64,000 nucleotides of DNA from an uncultured Eubacterium sp. (GCA_947178105.1 CAMWXD010000013.1:16675-80674); one strand, 5' to 3'. Counted from the stretch's first letter, positions 29,631 to 40,066 are shown. The notes: generated by a model not told the origin, from the sequence alone. A program made the numbers and translations.

Positions 29631-30371
29631 TTAACCCGGTTCAAAAATAATATCCGTCGTCAGCGGCGTCCAATTTTCCAAATGCAGTTTTCCTTTTTTT
29701 CCGCTTAACTTCGGCATGATTGCATCCAGCCGCATTACTTTTTCCACCAGATATTCGTCGTCTCCAAGCTCCGCCTGGATCTTTCCAAAATCCGCAGTTA
29801 GGCTGCGGTCTTCATGAAATGCAATCGTTTTCGGTACAAGCTCATATTTTGCAAGCTGCTGTGAAAATGTCAGCAGCAGGGAGAGCGCCTGCTCGTCATC
29901 CAGGTTCAGCTTTTCATATACAACCACTTTCCGGCACTCAATCCCGTCGACCTTCGGCACATGCGCAATCTGCCTTTTTGATATTTCAACCACAAACCCA
30001 TCCTTGTCAAAATAGACATTCTGGTTATTTGCCTCTATGTAGCCTACGATTGCTTTTTCATATACTTTGACCTGAACCGCATTCGGTGAAAGCATCTGGA
30101 TCTCCATTTCATCGATAAACGGGATCTCCTCTGTCTGGAACAGCCGGTACTTAAGCACCACATACAGCGTATTCCAGGAATATTTATCGCTCAGTACACT
30201 GTCTTTGATCTGCTGGTCTGTATACAGCTCGTTTCCGCTTACCTGCACTTCTTTTAACTGAAACCCTGTAATCGCAATAAGGACGAGTAACGCGGCAAGA
30301 AATAAAAACACAATCGCTGCAAGCAAAAGCTTCTTTTTCCTCGCCCTCCTTTTTCGTTTTTTTCTAATCAT
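29631..30371 (-). CDS. ftsQ: Cell division protein FtsQ/DivIB
   Basis: The product of 246 residues has a basic N-terminus (MIRKKRKRRARKKK), one membrane helix (about 15-35) and an external POTRA-like region (FQLKEVQVSGNELYTDQQI). It fits DivIB/FtsQ, which stabilises the divisome. The ATG at 30371 has GGAAGG upstream and overlaps the end of ftsW; the longer frame to 30509 is rejected. The position between ftsW and ftsZ supports this call. Confidence 0.88.
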   Translation of the reverse strand: MIRKKRKRRARKKKLLLAAIVFLFLAALLVLIAITGFQLKEVQVSGNELYTDQQIKDSVLSDKYSWNTLYVVLKYRLFQTEEIPFIDEMEIQMLSPNAVQVKVYEKAIVGYIEANNQNVYFDKDGFVVEISKRQIAHVPKVDGIECRKVVVYEKLNLDDEQALSLLLTFSQQLAKYELVPKTIAFHEDRSLTADFGKIQAELGDDEYLVEKVMRLDAIMPKLSGKKGKLHLENWTPLTTDIIFEPG

Positions 30372-31500
30372 GGCTACTACCTTCCAGACGGATTCCCCTT
30401 GATACGCTAAGCGCCAGCCCCATTTCCGCAAGCAAAAAGCTTGTCGATGTCCCGCCATAGCTGATAAACGGCAGCGTAATCCCGGTATTTGGAATCGTAT
30501 TTGTAACAACGGCGATATTTAAAATGACCTGGATCGCAATATGCGCCATGATCCCGGATACAATCAAAGCCCCGTACAGATCCGCCGCATTATTGGCTAT
30601 CACCATCAGCCGCCAGATCATAAGCAAAAACAAAAGGATCACGCAGACGGCGCCAAACAGCCCAAGCTCTTCGCAGATAATCGAAAAAATCATATCGTTC
30701 TGCGCCTCTGGCACAAACCCCAGCTTTTGCATACTCTGCCCCAGCCCTTTGCCAAACAATCCGCCAGAGCCAATCGCATAAAGCCCCTGGATCGTCTGAA
30801 ACGCCGTATCGGTCATAAATTCTTCCGGATGCAGCCATGCTTCAATACGCCTCATCCGGTAGTTTGCCGCCAGAATAAACAGGATGCCCCCGCCGGCAAC
30901 GCCTACGGCAACCATCGCAATAAACTGTCCGAACTTCGGGCTTGCCACAAACGTGATCACAACAGCAATCCCCAAAATAATCACACCGGTACTTAAGTTT
31001 TCATACGCGACAATCACGAAAATAGGCACGATCATAAGCATAACCTTAATCAGGTTCGTAAACTTCCCGATCTGCTTCGGAATCCGGCATACAAGCCCGG
31101 ACAAAAACAGGATCATCGCCAGCTTTGCAAGCTCGGACGGCTGGAAGCTCAGCGGGCCAAGCGGCAGCCATCTGGAAGAGCCTTTTGCCTCACTTCCGAC
31201 TCCTGGGATCAATACGACTGCACATAATCCGAACGCAAGCATATAAGCAAAGTTCCCAAAATGGATCCATATATGGTAGTCGATCTTGGATATCACGATC
31301 ATAGCGGCAAGCCCAAGCGCTACGGCAAGCCCCTGGCGCCTGATATAATGCAGCACATCGCCGTATTTGTCGTTTGCGCTATAGGCGCTGACGCTATACA
31401 GCATCACAAGGCCAAAGCCAAGCAAAAAAATAACGAGAAAAAACAGACTATAATCACAATATTTGATTTTCTTTTGTCTTGCCTTGTTTTGTCTGCCCAC
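30364..31500 (-). CDS. ftsW: FtsW/SpoVE-family peptidoglycan glycosyltransferase
   Basis: The 378-residue SEDS protein has ten hydrophobic segments and motifs such as GSEAKGSSRWLPLGPLSFQP, AGAYLL-like stretches and SYGGTSTSF near the C-terminus. SEDS proteins polymerise glycan strands from lipid II with a class B PBP partner; two such PBPs are encoded upstream. The start is GTG (31500), with AGGAGT upstream. It is in the usual place between murD and ftsQ. The same family includes SpoVE, which cannot be separated here. Confidence 0.92.
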   Translation of the reverse strand: MGRQNKARQKKIKYCDYSLFFLVIFLLGFGLVMLYSVSAYSANDKYGDVLHYIRRQGLAVALGLAAMIVISKIDYHIWIHFGNFAYMLAFGLCAVVLIPGVGSEAKGSSRWLPLGPLSFQPSELAKLAMILFLSGLVCRIPKQIGKFTNLIKVMLMIVPIFVIVAYENLSTGVIILGIAVVITFVASPKFGQFIAMVAVGVAGGGILFILAANYRMRRIEAWLHPEEFMTDTAFQTIQGLYAIGSGGLFGKGLGQSMQKLGFVPEAQNDMIFSIICEELGLFGAVCVILLFLLMIWRLMVIANNAADLYGALIVSGIMAHIAIQVILNIAVVTNTIPNTGITLPFISYGGTSTSFLLAEMGLALSVSRGIRLEGSSHD

Positions 31501-31612
31501 TCTAACAACTCCTGATTTTTCTTTTCCATCAGTCCGGCTGTCCTCTCTTTTCCTGTATCATGCCGGAATCCTTTGTATCACCATCCATCGGTCGTTTTCT
31601 TTTTCGATCGTC

Positions 31613-33013
31613 TTATTGTCTGTAGCCCCGGACAAGCTCTTTAAAAAGATCCCCTCTCTTTTCATAGTTCGCAAACATATCCCAGCTCGCACACGCAGGG
31701 GACAAAAGCACTGCGTCTCCCTCGCGCGCATGGCTGTGGCAATACGCGACGGCTTCCTCCAGGGACTCACACATTACAACGTCCGTAAATCCTTTTTCTG
31801 CCGCTTCGTTTGCTATTTTTTCTTTGGTAGCTCCAATCAATACGAGTTTTTCCACTTTGCCTTCAAAGGCATCGATCCATTCCCCATATCCTGACTGCTT
31901 ATCATAGCCCCCGCCGATCAGCCAGGTCGGGCGTTCCATCGCGCGGATGCCCTGAATGGCGGCATCTGGATTGGTCGCTTTGGAATCATTATAATAACGG
32001 ACTCCCGCTATTTCTTCCACATATTCTATTCTATGCGCAACAGCCCGAAAAGTTTTCAACACTTCCCTGATTTTCTCAAACGGTACGCCAAGCGAATGCG
32101 TCACAGCCGCTGCTGCCATTACATTTTCATAATTATGCGTCCCAAGCAAATTTAATTCGCCTGTATCTACAACTGCCTTCACCTCATTTTCACCTGCCCA
32201 GTAAATGCAGTTTCCTTCCAGATACATCCCGCGCTCCAAGCGCTGCTTGCTGCTAAAATAAATCACGTTTAAATGATCCGATATCGTTTCTCCGAATGCG
32301 CGCAGCGCCTCGTCTTCATAATTAAGCACACAAACCTGCCCCGGCTTTTGATTTTTCGTAATCGATTCTTTTACCGCGATATAACATTCCATCGTATGGT
32401 GCCTGTTTAAATGGTCTGGCGTAATATTTAAAATCGCCGATACATCCGGGCAAAACGTGTCTGCCGTTTCCAACTGGAAGCTGCTGATCTCCGCTGCTGT
32501 GACCGTATCGTCTGTCATCTGTGCTGCGAGCGATGTATAAGGGATCCCGATATTGCCGACCACCTTTACATCCGCAAAATAGCTTTTTAAAATCTCACCG
32601 GCCAGCGCCGTCGTCGTCGTCTTGCCGTTTGTACCGGTAATCGCCGCCAGGCGTCCCTTCGCGCACCGATAGGCAAGCTCGATCTCACCCCAGACTGCCG
32701 CGCCGCTTTCCTTTAGCGTCTTTACGACCGGAAGATCGACAGGCACTCCAGGGCTTAACACTACAAAATCAAACGGCGCTTTGCCCTGCGTTGCCTTATG
32801 ACATTCCCTGCATATCTGTTCCGTCCCTGCTGTTCCTAAAAGAACCGGTACGCCGCTTAGCTTTTCTGATTTTGCATGGATATCCTCTGCGCACAATTTT
32901 TCACTGCCGTCATATAATATCGTATCCGCACCGGCATCAAGAAGAAGCAGTGCGGATGCAATGCCGCTGACTCCCGTACCGGCTACGAGAACCTTTTTCC
33001 CTTTTAGATCCAT
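31613..33013 (-). CDS. murD: UDP-N-acetylmuramoyl-L-alanine:D-glutamate ligase
   Basis: The product of 466 residues has the Mur ligase ATP motif GTNGKTTTTAL, LNITPDHLNRH and YNDSKATNPDA, with an N-terminal Rossmann-like start KKVLVAGTGVSGIAS. It adds D-Glu to UDP-MurNAc-L-Ala in the cytosol. The ATG at 33013 (MDLKGKKV) has GGAGGGAATTACA upstream. It follows mraY by 16 bases. Confidence 0.96.
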   Translation of the reverse strand: MDLKGKKVLVAGTGVSGIASALLLLDAGADTILYDGSEKLCAEDIHAKSEKLSGVPVLLGTAGTEQICRECHKATQGKAPFDFVVLSPGVPVDLPVVKTLKESGAAVWGEIELAYRCAKGRLAAITGTNGKTTTTALAGEILKSYFADVKVVGNIGIPYTSLAAQMTDDTVTAAEISSFQLETADTFCPDVSAILNITPDHLNRHHTMECYIAVKESITKNQKPGQVCVLNYEDEALRAFGETISDHLNVIYFSSKQRLERGMYLEGNCIYWAGENEVKAVVDTGELNLLGTHNYENVMAAAAVTHSLGVPFEKIREVLKTFRAVAHRIEYVEEIAGVRYYNDSKATNPDAAIQGIRAMERPTWLIGGGYDKQSGYGEWIDAFEGKVEKLVLIGATKEKIANEAAEKGFTDVVMCESLEEAVAYCHSHAREGDAVLLSPACASWDMFANYEKRGDLFKELVRGYRQ

Positions 33014-33029
33014 TGTAATTCCCTCCTGC

Positions 33030-33998
33030 TTACAGCCCCATGTAAGCGACCAGGCATAATATAGTAGTAGCAATCGAAAAGACTGCAACAACCCTTGTCT
33101 CCGACCAGCCGCCAAGCTCAAAATGGTGGTGGATCGGCGCCATGCGGAAAAACCGCTTGCCATGCGTCATTTTAAAATAGCCTACCTGTATCATAACCGA
33201 TAAAATCTCAATCCAGTAAATCAGCCCGACAATCAGAATAAACATCGGCATCTGCATCATATATGCCGTAGAAGCTACAAAGCCTCCCAGCGCCAAAGAT
33301 CCGGTATCCCCCATAAATACGCTTGCCGGATAGACATTAAACAGTAAAAACCCCAGCAGCGCACCTACAACAGCGCATGTAATCGGCTCAATGCCGCTGT
33401 TCGTCCCAACGGCAACGACTGTGAAAAACGTCGCAATCAATACCGTCACGCTCGAAGCAAGTCCGTCCAGTCCGTCCGTAAAATTTGCCCCGTTGACTGT
33501 ACCGATGACGGCAAGAAATAAAATCGGCAGCGCCAGCCAGCCAAAATCTGCATATCTGCCGCCTGAAAACGGTACAAGCATTGTCAGGGATACATCGGAA
33601 AACCGGTGCAGGTAAACGGCGAATACAGCCGTCACCACGATCTCCAGTATCATCTTCTGCCATGCCAGCAGTCCGTCTGAACGCTTTAAAACAACTTTTA
33701 AATAATCATCAAAAAATCCAATCACGCCGAACCCTACCGTGACAAAAAGGATCGGTACGATCTTTGGATAAGATGAGATAAAAAACAACGATGTAATGAT
33801 GATTGCAAGTAAAATCATCAATCCCCCCATCGTCGGTGTCCCCGTCTTTTTCTGATGGGATTTTAACTCTTCACGCTCTGTATTCCCGACCTTGAGCCTT
33901 CGTAAAATCGGTATCATAAACGGCCCTAAAAGCGCTGTGACCGAAAATGAAAGTATTACCGCAAAAATATAGCGAAAATCAATCAACTGCTCTGTCAT
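33030..33998 (-). CDS. mraY: Phospho-N-acetylmuramoyl-pentapeptide transferase
   Basis: The product of 322 residues has the MraY motifs: TPTMGG, FFDDYLK, NFTDGLDGLAS and FMGDTGSLALGG, and PIHHHFE near the end. It transfers phospho-MurNAc-pentapeptide to undecaprenyl phosphate, giving lipid I. The ATG at 33998 (MTEQLIDFRY) is likely; an upstream ATG at 34025 has a weaker ribosome site. It lies between a PBP gene and murD. Confidence 0.96.
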   Translation of the reverse strand: MTEQLIDFRYIFAVILSFSVTALLGPFMIPILRRLKVGNTEREELKSHQKKTGTPTMGGLMILLAIIITSLFFISSYPKIVPILFVTVGFGVIGFFDDYLKVVLKRSDGLLAWQKMILEIVVTAVFAVYLHRFSDVSLTMLVPFSGGRYADFGWLALPILFLAVIGTVNGANFTDGLDGLASSVTVLIATFFTVVAVGTNSGIEPITCAVVGALLGFLLFNVYPASVFMGDTGSLALGGFVASTAYMMQMPMFILIVGLIYWIEILSVMIQVGYFKMTHGKRFFRMAPIHHHFELGGWSETRVVAVFSIATTILCLVAYMGL

Positions 33999-34088
33999 TT
34001 CCTTTATCCCTCTTTCATTTGTCATGCTGTTGTCTCAAAACCATAGTATAACGGATTTCTCGGCATGTTGCAAGAGCCTTGGATAGAT

Positions 34089-35855
34089 TTATTCTGCTTC
34101 TTCTTTTTCCGCCTTCTCCTTTTCAACAACAGCCGGGTCTTTTTCGATTCCAAGATACGGCAAGATGTTTAATAACAGCTCTCTTGCTACCGGCGCAGCG
34201 ATCGTGCCTCCATAATAAACTCCTGTTGGGTTATTGATAATGACAAGGCACAGCATCTGCGGGTCCTGCGCCGGTGCAAAGCACATAAAAGAAGAAATAT
34301 AACGGTGCGCGCTTCTTGGAAGCGTCTGGGACGTCGCTGTCTTGCCGCCGATTTCATATCCTTCGATATAAGCTTTGTTTCCGCCGCCCTCGGATACGAC
34401 CTTTTCTAACAGCGTACGCATTGTGCTGGAGGTCTCCTCGCTTAAAATCTGCTGCGTTGGCTCATAGTCAAATACTTCGACTACCTCGCCCTCCTGGCCT
34501 TCTACCTGGACGCCAAAATGCGGAGTGATGCGCTTGCCGCCGTTAATCAGCGAAGAAATCGTGGTAGCAAGCTGAACCGGCGTAACCTGGAACGACTGGC
34601 CAAACGAGATCGTGGCAAGCTCCACCTGTCCGATGTTCTTTTTTTCATGCATAATCGTCCTTGCTTCTCCCGGCAGGTCGATGCCGGTCTTTGCAAGCAG
34701 CCCAAACTGTTTAAAATATTTGTAATACTGGTCTGTGCCGAGCCGCATTCCAAGCTCGATAAACACTGGATTACAGGAATTTTCAAGCCCCTGCACAAAG
34801 CTCTGCGCGCCATGGCCGCTCGTTCTTGCACAGCGGATCCGGCGGTCTTCCACGATCTTGTAGCCCGGGCAGAAAAAATTGTCGCTTAATGACACAACGC
34901 CCGCTTCGAGTGCTGCCGAGGCTGTGATGACCTTAAAGGTGGAGCCAGGCTCATAAGTGTCATTGATACAGCCGTTGCGCCACATTTTGTTCAGCAAGTC
35001 CTGCTTTTCCTGCGCATTCGCATACGATGTGCCTTCGGGCAGCTCATACGGCTCGTTTAAGTTAAATTCCGGCAGGTTGACCATTGCCATGATCTCGCCG
35101 TTGGAAGGCTTCATAATAATCACGCTGACGCTGTCTGCCTCTTTTGCCTGCATTACTTTTTCCGCTGCCTGCTGCGCATACATCTGGATATTGACATCCA
35201 GGCTGATCCGCAGGTTGTTGCCGTCGACCGGGTTCAGCCGGCTCTCGCCAGCGTCTGCAATCTCTACGCCTTTTGCGTCAGTCAGCGTCAGGATCTTGCC
35301 GTTTTTGCCCATCATCTTTTCGTCGTATACGACCTCAAGCCCGATAATGCCCTGGTTATCACCCCCTGTAAATCCAAGCACCTTAGATGCAAGTTCATCG
35401 TATAAATAGTACCGTTTATAGTCTTCATCCACCTTTACGCCTGCTAATTTGCAGTCACGGATTTTATCTCCGATTTCTTTTGATACGTTTGATTTGATCC
35501 GCTCGATTGAGCTGACCTTTTCCACACGTTTTCTTACTGTCTCCTCGTCCATGCCAAGCTCTTTTGACAATACCCGGATGACCTCCTCCGCGTCCTTGAC
35601 CTGGCTGTGGATGACCGAGATCGTGCAGACGCTCCGGTTTGACGCAAGCACTTTTCCGTTAATGTCTAAAATCTTCCCGCGGGCTGCCTTGATATCCCTC
35701 TCCCTCTCGTGGAGGTCCTGCGCCCTGATGCTGTAATACTCTGACTGGAATACCATCAAATAAACAAGCCTGCCCGCCAAAAACAGCATAGCAAAGGAAA
35801 TACAAAAAAATACAATCACAATTTTTTTTCGGTTGTGCGTTTTTGTCCCATTCAT
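34089..35855 (-). CDS. Class B penicillin-binding protein (FtsI/SpoVD-like)
   Basis: The 588-residue protein has one N-terminal membrane helix (about 13-33), a dimerisation domain (ARGKILDINGKVLA) and a transpeptidase domain with STFK (active Ser), SCN and a KTAT box where most PBPs have KTGT. It has no PASTA domains and ends in a Glu/Lys-rich tail. By family it cross-links septal peptidoglycan with an SEDS partner. It lies after another class B PBP of the same type; whether one is SpoVD and the other FtsI cannot be decided here. Confidence 0.9.
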   Translation of the reverse strand: MNGTKTHNRKKIVIVFFCISFAMLFLAGRLVYLMVFQSEYYSIRAQDLHERERDIKAARGKILDINGKVLASNRSVCTISVIHSQVKDAEEVIRVLSKELGMDEETVRKRVEKVSSIERIKSNVSKEIGDKIRDCKLAGVKVDEDYKRYYLYDELASKVLGFTGGDNQGIIGLEVVYDEKMMGKNGKILTLTDAKGVEIADAGESRLNPVDGNNLRISLDVNIQMYAQQAAEKVMQAKEADSVSVIIMKPSNGEIMAMVNLPEFNLNEPYELPEGTSYANAQEKQDLLNKMWRNGCINDTYEPGSTFKVITASAALEAGVVSLSDNFFCPGYKIVEDRRIRCARTSGHGAQSFVQGLENSCNPVFIELGMRLGTDQYYKYFKQFGLLAKTGIDLPGEARTIMHEKKNIGQVELATISFGQSFQVTPVQLATTISSLINGGKRITPHFGVQVEGQEGEVVEVFDYEPTQQILSEETSSTMRTLLEKVVSEGGGNKAYIEGYEIGGKTATSQTLPRSAHRYISSFMCFAPAQDPQMLCLVIINNPTGVYYGGTIAAPVARELLLNILPYLGIEKDPAVVEKEKAEKEEAE

Positions 35856-35925
35856 AAAACAAACCTCATAATAGCAGTTATTATAGCTTATTCTGCAATT
35901 ATGAGGTTATGTATTTTTTGCCGGA

Positions 35926-38049
35926 TCAATGATATTTTACAGCCTCACCCAATGCTGCTTCTGCTTCGTAGCCGGCAATCTCCGTGTACATATTGGTTTC
36001 CTTTTTCTTCAAAGCATCTTTTTTCACTTTTTCGTCTTTGTATATATTCATATAAGGCAGGACTTCTTCGAGGATCTCCCTCGCAAGGTTCTGCGCAAAC
36101 GTACTGTGCGCCTGCTCCTCATGCTCCGTCGGCTGGTTCGGCGTATCGATCACCGCATAGATCACAAGCTGCGGGTTTTCCTGCGGCAAATACCCGATAA
36201 ACGATACGACATAGTTATTTGCTTCTCGCGGCAGCTTTTCCGCTGTCCCGGTCTTGCCGCCCATCGAATACCCAGGCACCTTTGCCACATTTGCCGTCCC
36301 GTCACTGACGGTCGCCAATAAATACTCCTTTATTTTATCGCTCGTTTCTTTTGATACGGTCTGCTTTAACAGCTCCGGTTTTTTCTCTTCCACCAAATTT
36401 CCGTTTTCATCGGTAATTTTTGACACAACCTGCGGCCGATAGTAGTTGCCGCCGTTAATCAGCGAGCTGAACGCGCTGATCACCTGAATCATCGTACAGT
36501 TAAACGACTGCCCAAAGGAGGAGCTTGCCAGGTCTACGGACGACATCTGCTCTGCCGTACGCACAAGCGTATCGGTACGCGCTTCTCCCGGCAGGTCGAT
36601 ATTGGTCTTAAATCCCATGCCGAAAATACTCTGGTAGCTGCCAAACGTCTCCTTGCCGATCCTTCGGACCATCTGCATCAGGGCGTCGTTGCACGAATCC
36701 ATCAAAGCTTCCTGCACCGTTTCTGTCCCATGCCCAAACCTTGCCACACACTGGATCTTCCTGTCTGCGATCTGCTCATAGCCGTCGCATTCAAAGGACT
36801 CCCTGCCGCTCAGCTTTCCGCTGTCAAGCCCTGCCGCTACTGTAAACGGCTTCTGCACAGATCCTGGCTCAAAGGTATCGCTGATGCAAAAATTACGCCA
36901 GATCTGGTTTAAAGCGTCCGCTTTATCATCCTCGGTCATTTGATCGATCTCTTCCTTTGTATAAAACCCTTCCAGGGAACGCGGGTTGGACAGGTCATAG
37001 TTCGGGTAATCCGCCATCGATAAAATCCTGCCCGTATTCGGGTCCTGGATAATCACGCCGATATTTTCAGCTCCGTCTCCCTCCCTCGCCTCATTCCGGT
37101 ATGCCTTATTGAATTCCATAATCTTGGCTTCTACGACAGTCTGGATATTCATATCGATCGTCGTAACGATATTATTCCCATCTACCGCGTCTTTAATCGT
37201 CTTTTCCATGGCATTGTCGGAATTGAGGTATCCATAGCGCCTGCCGTTTGTCCCGTTTAAAGTATCGTTGTAATAATTTTCAAGGCCCGCCATACCGAGG
37301 TTGCCGCTTGTTGTCGAGCCAATCACAGAGCTTGCAAGCGTTTTATACGGATAATTGCGCTGATATTCTTTTTCAAACCAGATCCCTTTGATATTTCTGC
37401 CTTTGTTTTCTTCGTTTTCTTCTTTATCTTCGTTTTCCTGATCCTTTTTACTGTCTTTTTTATCTGAATCTTTTTGATCCGAATCTTTTTCATCCGAATC
37501 TTTATTCTCTTCTTTTTGATCCGATTTGTCCGAATCTTTTTCGTCTGGTTCTTCCCCCTGCTGCAATGCAAGGAACGGCAAAATCTGTTCATAAGGAACC
37601 TGCTTTGCAAGCACCTTATACCTGCTGTTTGGATTTTCCTTTATAAAAGTACGGATCTCTGTCTCTGAAAGGAGATCCGGAAAACATGTCATCAGCGCCT
37701 GCATGGTTGGTTCCAGATAATACTCTTTAGAGGAGATCACAACGCTGTCCAAAATAATATTGTATACATCCAGGCTTGTCGCAAGCGCAATCCCATTCCG
37801 GTCTAAAATATCACCCCTGCGGAACGGAATTACCTGGCTGTCGTAGTTGGACTGTGCAAGCACGATCTTTTGATATTTCTGGCCGCTTGTATGCTGAATA
37901 TACACCAAGCGGCCCATCAATACTGCCAGCGCCAGTACAATGCAAAAAAACACTGCCATCATCTTCAAATGATTCCTGCGGTTTAATTTGATCCATTTTC
38001 TCCCTGGCTTTCTCCTGCTTCGTTTCCTGCCGGATCTGTCTGCTGCCAT
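35926..38049 (-). CDS. Class B penicillin-binding protein with a Lys/Asp-rich insertion
   Basis: The 707-residue protein has a basic N-terminus, a membrane helix (about 30-50), a dimerisation domain (FRRGDILDRNGIALATSL) and a transpeptidase domain with SVQK, SCN and KTGT. Residues about 166-218 form a charged low-complexity insertion of Lys, Asp, Ser and Glu (37396-37554) within the N-terminal pedestal region. There are no PASTA domains. It is encoded between ftsL and the second PBP gene. AGGTGG precedes the ATG. Confidence 0.9.
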   Translation of the reverse strand: MAADRSGRKRSRRKPGRKWIKLNRRNHLKMMAVFFCIVLALAVLMGRLVYIQHTSGQKYQKIVLAQSNYDSQVIPFRRGDILDRNGIALATSLDVYNIILDSVVISSKEYYLEPTMQALMTCFPDLLSETEIRTFIKENPNSRYKVLAKQVPYEQILPFLALQQGEEPDEKDSDKSDQKEENKDSDEKDSDQKDSDKKDSKKDQENEDKEENEENKGRNIKGIWFEKEYQRNYPYKTLASSVIGSTTSGNLGMAGLENYYNDTLNGTNGRRYGYLNSDNAMEKTIKDAVDGNNIVTTIDMNIQTVVEAKIMEFNKAYRNEAREGDGAENIGVIIQDPNTGRILSMADYPNYDLSNPRSLEGFYTKEEIDQMTEDDKADALNQIWRNFCISDTFEPGSVQKPFTVAAGLDSGKLSGRESFECDGYEQIADRKIQCVARFGHGTETVQEALMDSCNDALMQMVRRIGKETFGSYQSIFGMGFKTNIDLPGEARTDTLVRTAEQMSSVDLASSSFGQSFNCTMIQVISAFSSLINGGNYYRPQVVSKITDENGNLVEEKKPELLKQTVSKETSDKIKEYLLATVSDGTANVAKVPGYSMGGKTGTAEKLPREANNYVVSFIGYLPQENPQLVIYAVIDTPNQPTEHEEQAHSTFAQNLAREILEEVLPYMNIYKDEKVKKDALKKKETNMYTEIAGYEAEAALGEAVKYH

Positions 38050-38164
38050 ACGCCACCTTTTATCCTAAATTCAATTTCTTTGCTTAAGCTTTCGCAACAT
38101 CAGCTAAGCCTGATTTTTGGTTACTTTCTATTTGGTTACTTTCTATTTGTCTGGCTTTTTGCTG

Positions 38165-38662
38165 TTAATCCGAATACTGCATCATATAATCCGCATTGTC
38201 GATCGTATAATGCACAATCTGGTCTTCGGAAGGATATTTCATGCCTAGCTTCCTTGCCTGCTTCTTGACTTCCTTTAAGTCAATCGAAGCTGTGACCCTC
38301 CTGTATGCCGCATCGTTTTCAAGCTTTAGCGTAGATATCTCACTTTCCAGCTTTTCGATCGCCCTCTGCCTGATAATCAGGTCAGACTGTAAGTCTACAT
38401 ATGCTGCTGATACGAGCGCGACAACCATCACACATACGGATAAAAAAGCTACATATCCAGCATTCATCTTCAGCGCACGTTCACGGTTCCTTCTAGCCGC
38501 ACGCCTGCGCCTGCGCTTTTGCTCGGATATCCTCCTTTCTTCTTTCCTGCGTCTGCGTTCTTCGTCGCTATAATCTGGTGCAGTTTCCAACCGCCGGACC
38601 GTATTGCCATCTTCATACGTGTAGGCATTGTATTGCCTCTGCTCTTTCTGTCGTCTGCTCAT
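38165..38662 (-). CDS. ftsL: FtsL-like cell division protein
   Basis: The product of 165 residues has a long charged N-terminus (DEERRRRKEERRISEQKRRR), one membrane helix (about 70-90) and a short external coiled coil (AIEKLESEISTLKLEND). This is the bitopic FtsL/DivIC layout. It overlaps the rsmH stop (TGATG). FtsL joins the divisome with FtsB/DivIC and FtsQ. Position between rsmH and the PBP genes fits. The cytosolic part is longer than in most FtsL proteins. Confidence 0.82.
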   Translation of the reverse strand: MSRRQKEQRQYNAYTYEDGNTVRRLETAPDYSDEERRRRKEERRISEQKRRRRRAARRNRERALKMNAGYVAFLSVCVMVVALVSAAYVDLQSDLIIRQRAIEKLESEISTLKLENDAAYRRVTASIDLKEVKKQARKLGMKYPSEDQIVHYTIDNADYMMQYSD

Positions 38663-39603
38663 CACTGCTCCTTCCGTTCAAAAACTCTGAGCTTCGCGCT
38701 CTTTGAACGTTTATTATTTTTCAATTCTTCCTCGGATGGTACAATCGGCTTACGGACTGCCTTTCCTTTTGAAACCCTGCCGCATACGCACACTGGAAAA
38801 TCCGGTGGGCATATGCATGGATTTTCATTTTTCTTAAAAACCGTTTTTACAATACGGTCTTCCAAAGAATGAAAGGTAATGACACAAATGCGTCCTTTGT
38901 CGTTTAACAGATCGATCATGTCATCCAGGCTGTCCTTTAGGACTTCCAGCTCCCGGTTCAGCTCAATGCGAATCGCCTGAAACGTCCTTTTTGCCGGATG
39001 GCCGCCGCTCTTTTGCACCTTCATGGGAATCGCAGCGCGTATCGCTGCACACAATTCCCCGGTTGTAAGAATTTCTTTTTCTCTTCTCGTTTTTACAATG
39101 TGTTTTGCTATGTTTTTGGCAAACTTGTCCTCTCCAAAATCCCGAATGATTCGAAAGAGCTCTTTTTCGCTGTATTCGTTCACAATATCCTTTGCAGTCA
39201 GCTCCTGCCTGTCGTCCATACGCATGTCAAGCGGTGCATGTTCGTCACGGTAAGTAAATCCGCGCGCCGGCGTATCCAACTGAAATGACGATACGCCAAG
39301 GTCCAGGATGATCCCGTCTGCCTTCTCAATCCCGAGCCGCGCAAGCTGCGCGCGCATATCTGCATAATTGCTGCGCACAATACTGACCCTGTCTCCAAAC
39401 CCGCTTAAACGCTGCCTGGCTGCCCGTATGGCATCTGCATCCTGGTCGATGCCGACCAGCCGCCCTTGTGCCGATAAACGGCGCAGCACTTCAAAAGCAT
39501 GTCCTCCGCCTCCCAAAGTGCCGTCTACGTAAATACCGTCTGGCTTAACCTGCAACTGCTCAATCGTCTCGTGTAATAATACTGAGGTGTGATTAAATTC
39601 CAT
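38662..39603 (-). CDS. rsmH: 16S rRNA (cytosine(1402)-N(4))-methyltransferase
   Basis: The 313-residue product has the N-terminal [10 protein letters not shown], the S-adenosylmethionine motif [26 protein letters not shown] and a Cys-rich loop ([13 protein letters not shown]). It methylates C1402 of 16S rRNA. It lies between mraZ and ftsL, the standard order. Confidence 0.97.
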   Translation of the reverse strand: MEFNHTSVLLHETIEQLQVKPDGIYVDGTLGGGGHAFEVLRRLSAQGRLVGIDQDADAIRAARQRLSGFGDRVSIVRSNYADMRAQLARLGIEKADGIILDLGVSSFQLDTPARGFTYRDEHAPLDMRMDDRQELTAKDIVNEYSEKELFRIIRDFGEDKFAKNIAKHIVKTRREKEILTTGELCAAIRAAIPMKVQKSGGHPAKRTFQAIRIELNRELEVLKDSLDDMIDLLNDKGRICVITFHSLEDRIVKTVFKKNENPCICPPDFPVCVCGRVSKGKAVRKPIVPSEEELKNNKRSKSAKLRVFERKEQ

Positions 39604-39623
39604 CGGCCCTTTTTCGCGGATGA

Positions 39624-40055
39624 TTAAATGCTGACGCCCAGTTCAGCCATGTAATCTGCAATGCCATCCATATCTGCGATGTCATTGCTTTTCTCCCACT
39701 TCTCCTTATCCCAGATTTCCACGCGGTTTAATACGCCCGCAGATACAATTTCCTTTTCAAGGCCGGCATAAGAGCGAAGGTTCGCCGGCAGAAGGATCCT
39801 CCCCTGCTTGTCCACTTCGCAGCTCGCTGCCCCGGCAAAGAAAAAACGCACAAAGTCCCTTGCCTTTTTATTGGTTAATGGTACTTTGCGGAAAGCTTCT
39901 TCGATATGTGCCCATTCATCCAAAGGGTATACAAATAAACAGTCGTCCAGTCCCTTCGTCACCACAAACTCTTCTCCCAGCTTCTCCCGAAACTTGGAAG
40001 GGACGATCAGCCTGCCTTTTGCATCGATTGTATGATTGAATTCACCCATGAACAT
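39624..40055 (-). CDS. mraZ: Transcriptional regulator MraZ
   Basis: The product of 143 residues ([20 protein letters not shown]) has two SpoVT/AbrB-type halves, with the second [13 protein letters not shown]. MraZ forms a ring and represses its own division operon. ATG 40055 is chosen (MFMGEF is the usual start), with GGTGGT upstream. A matching operator lies upstream. Confidence 0.95.
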   Translation of the reverse strand: MFMGEFNHTIDAKGRLIVPSKFREKLGEEFVVTKGLDDCLFVYPLDEWAHIEEAFRKVPLTNKKARDFVRFFFAGAASCEVDKQGRILLPANLRSYAGLEKEIVSAGVLNRVEIWDKEKWEKSNDIADMDGIADYMAELGVSI

Positions 40056-40066
40056 CGCACATACCA

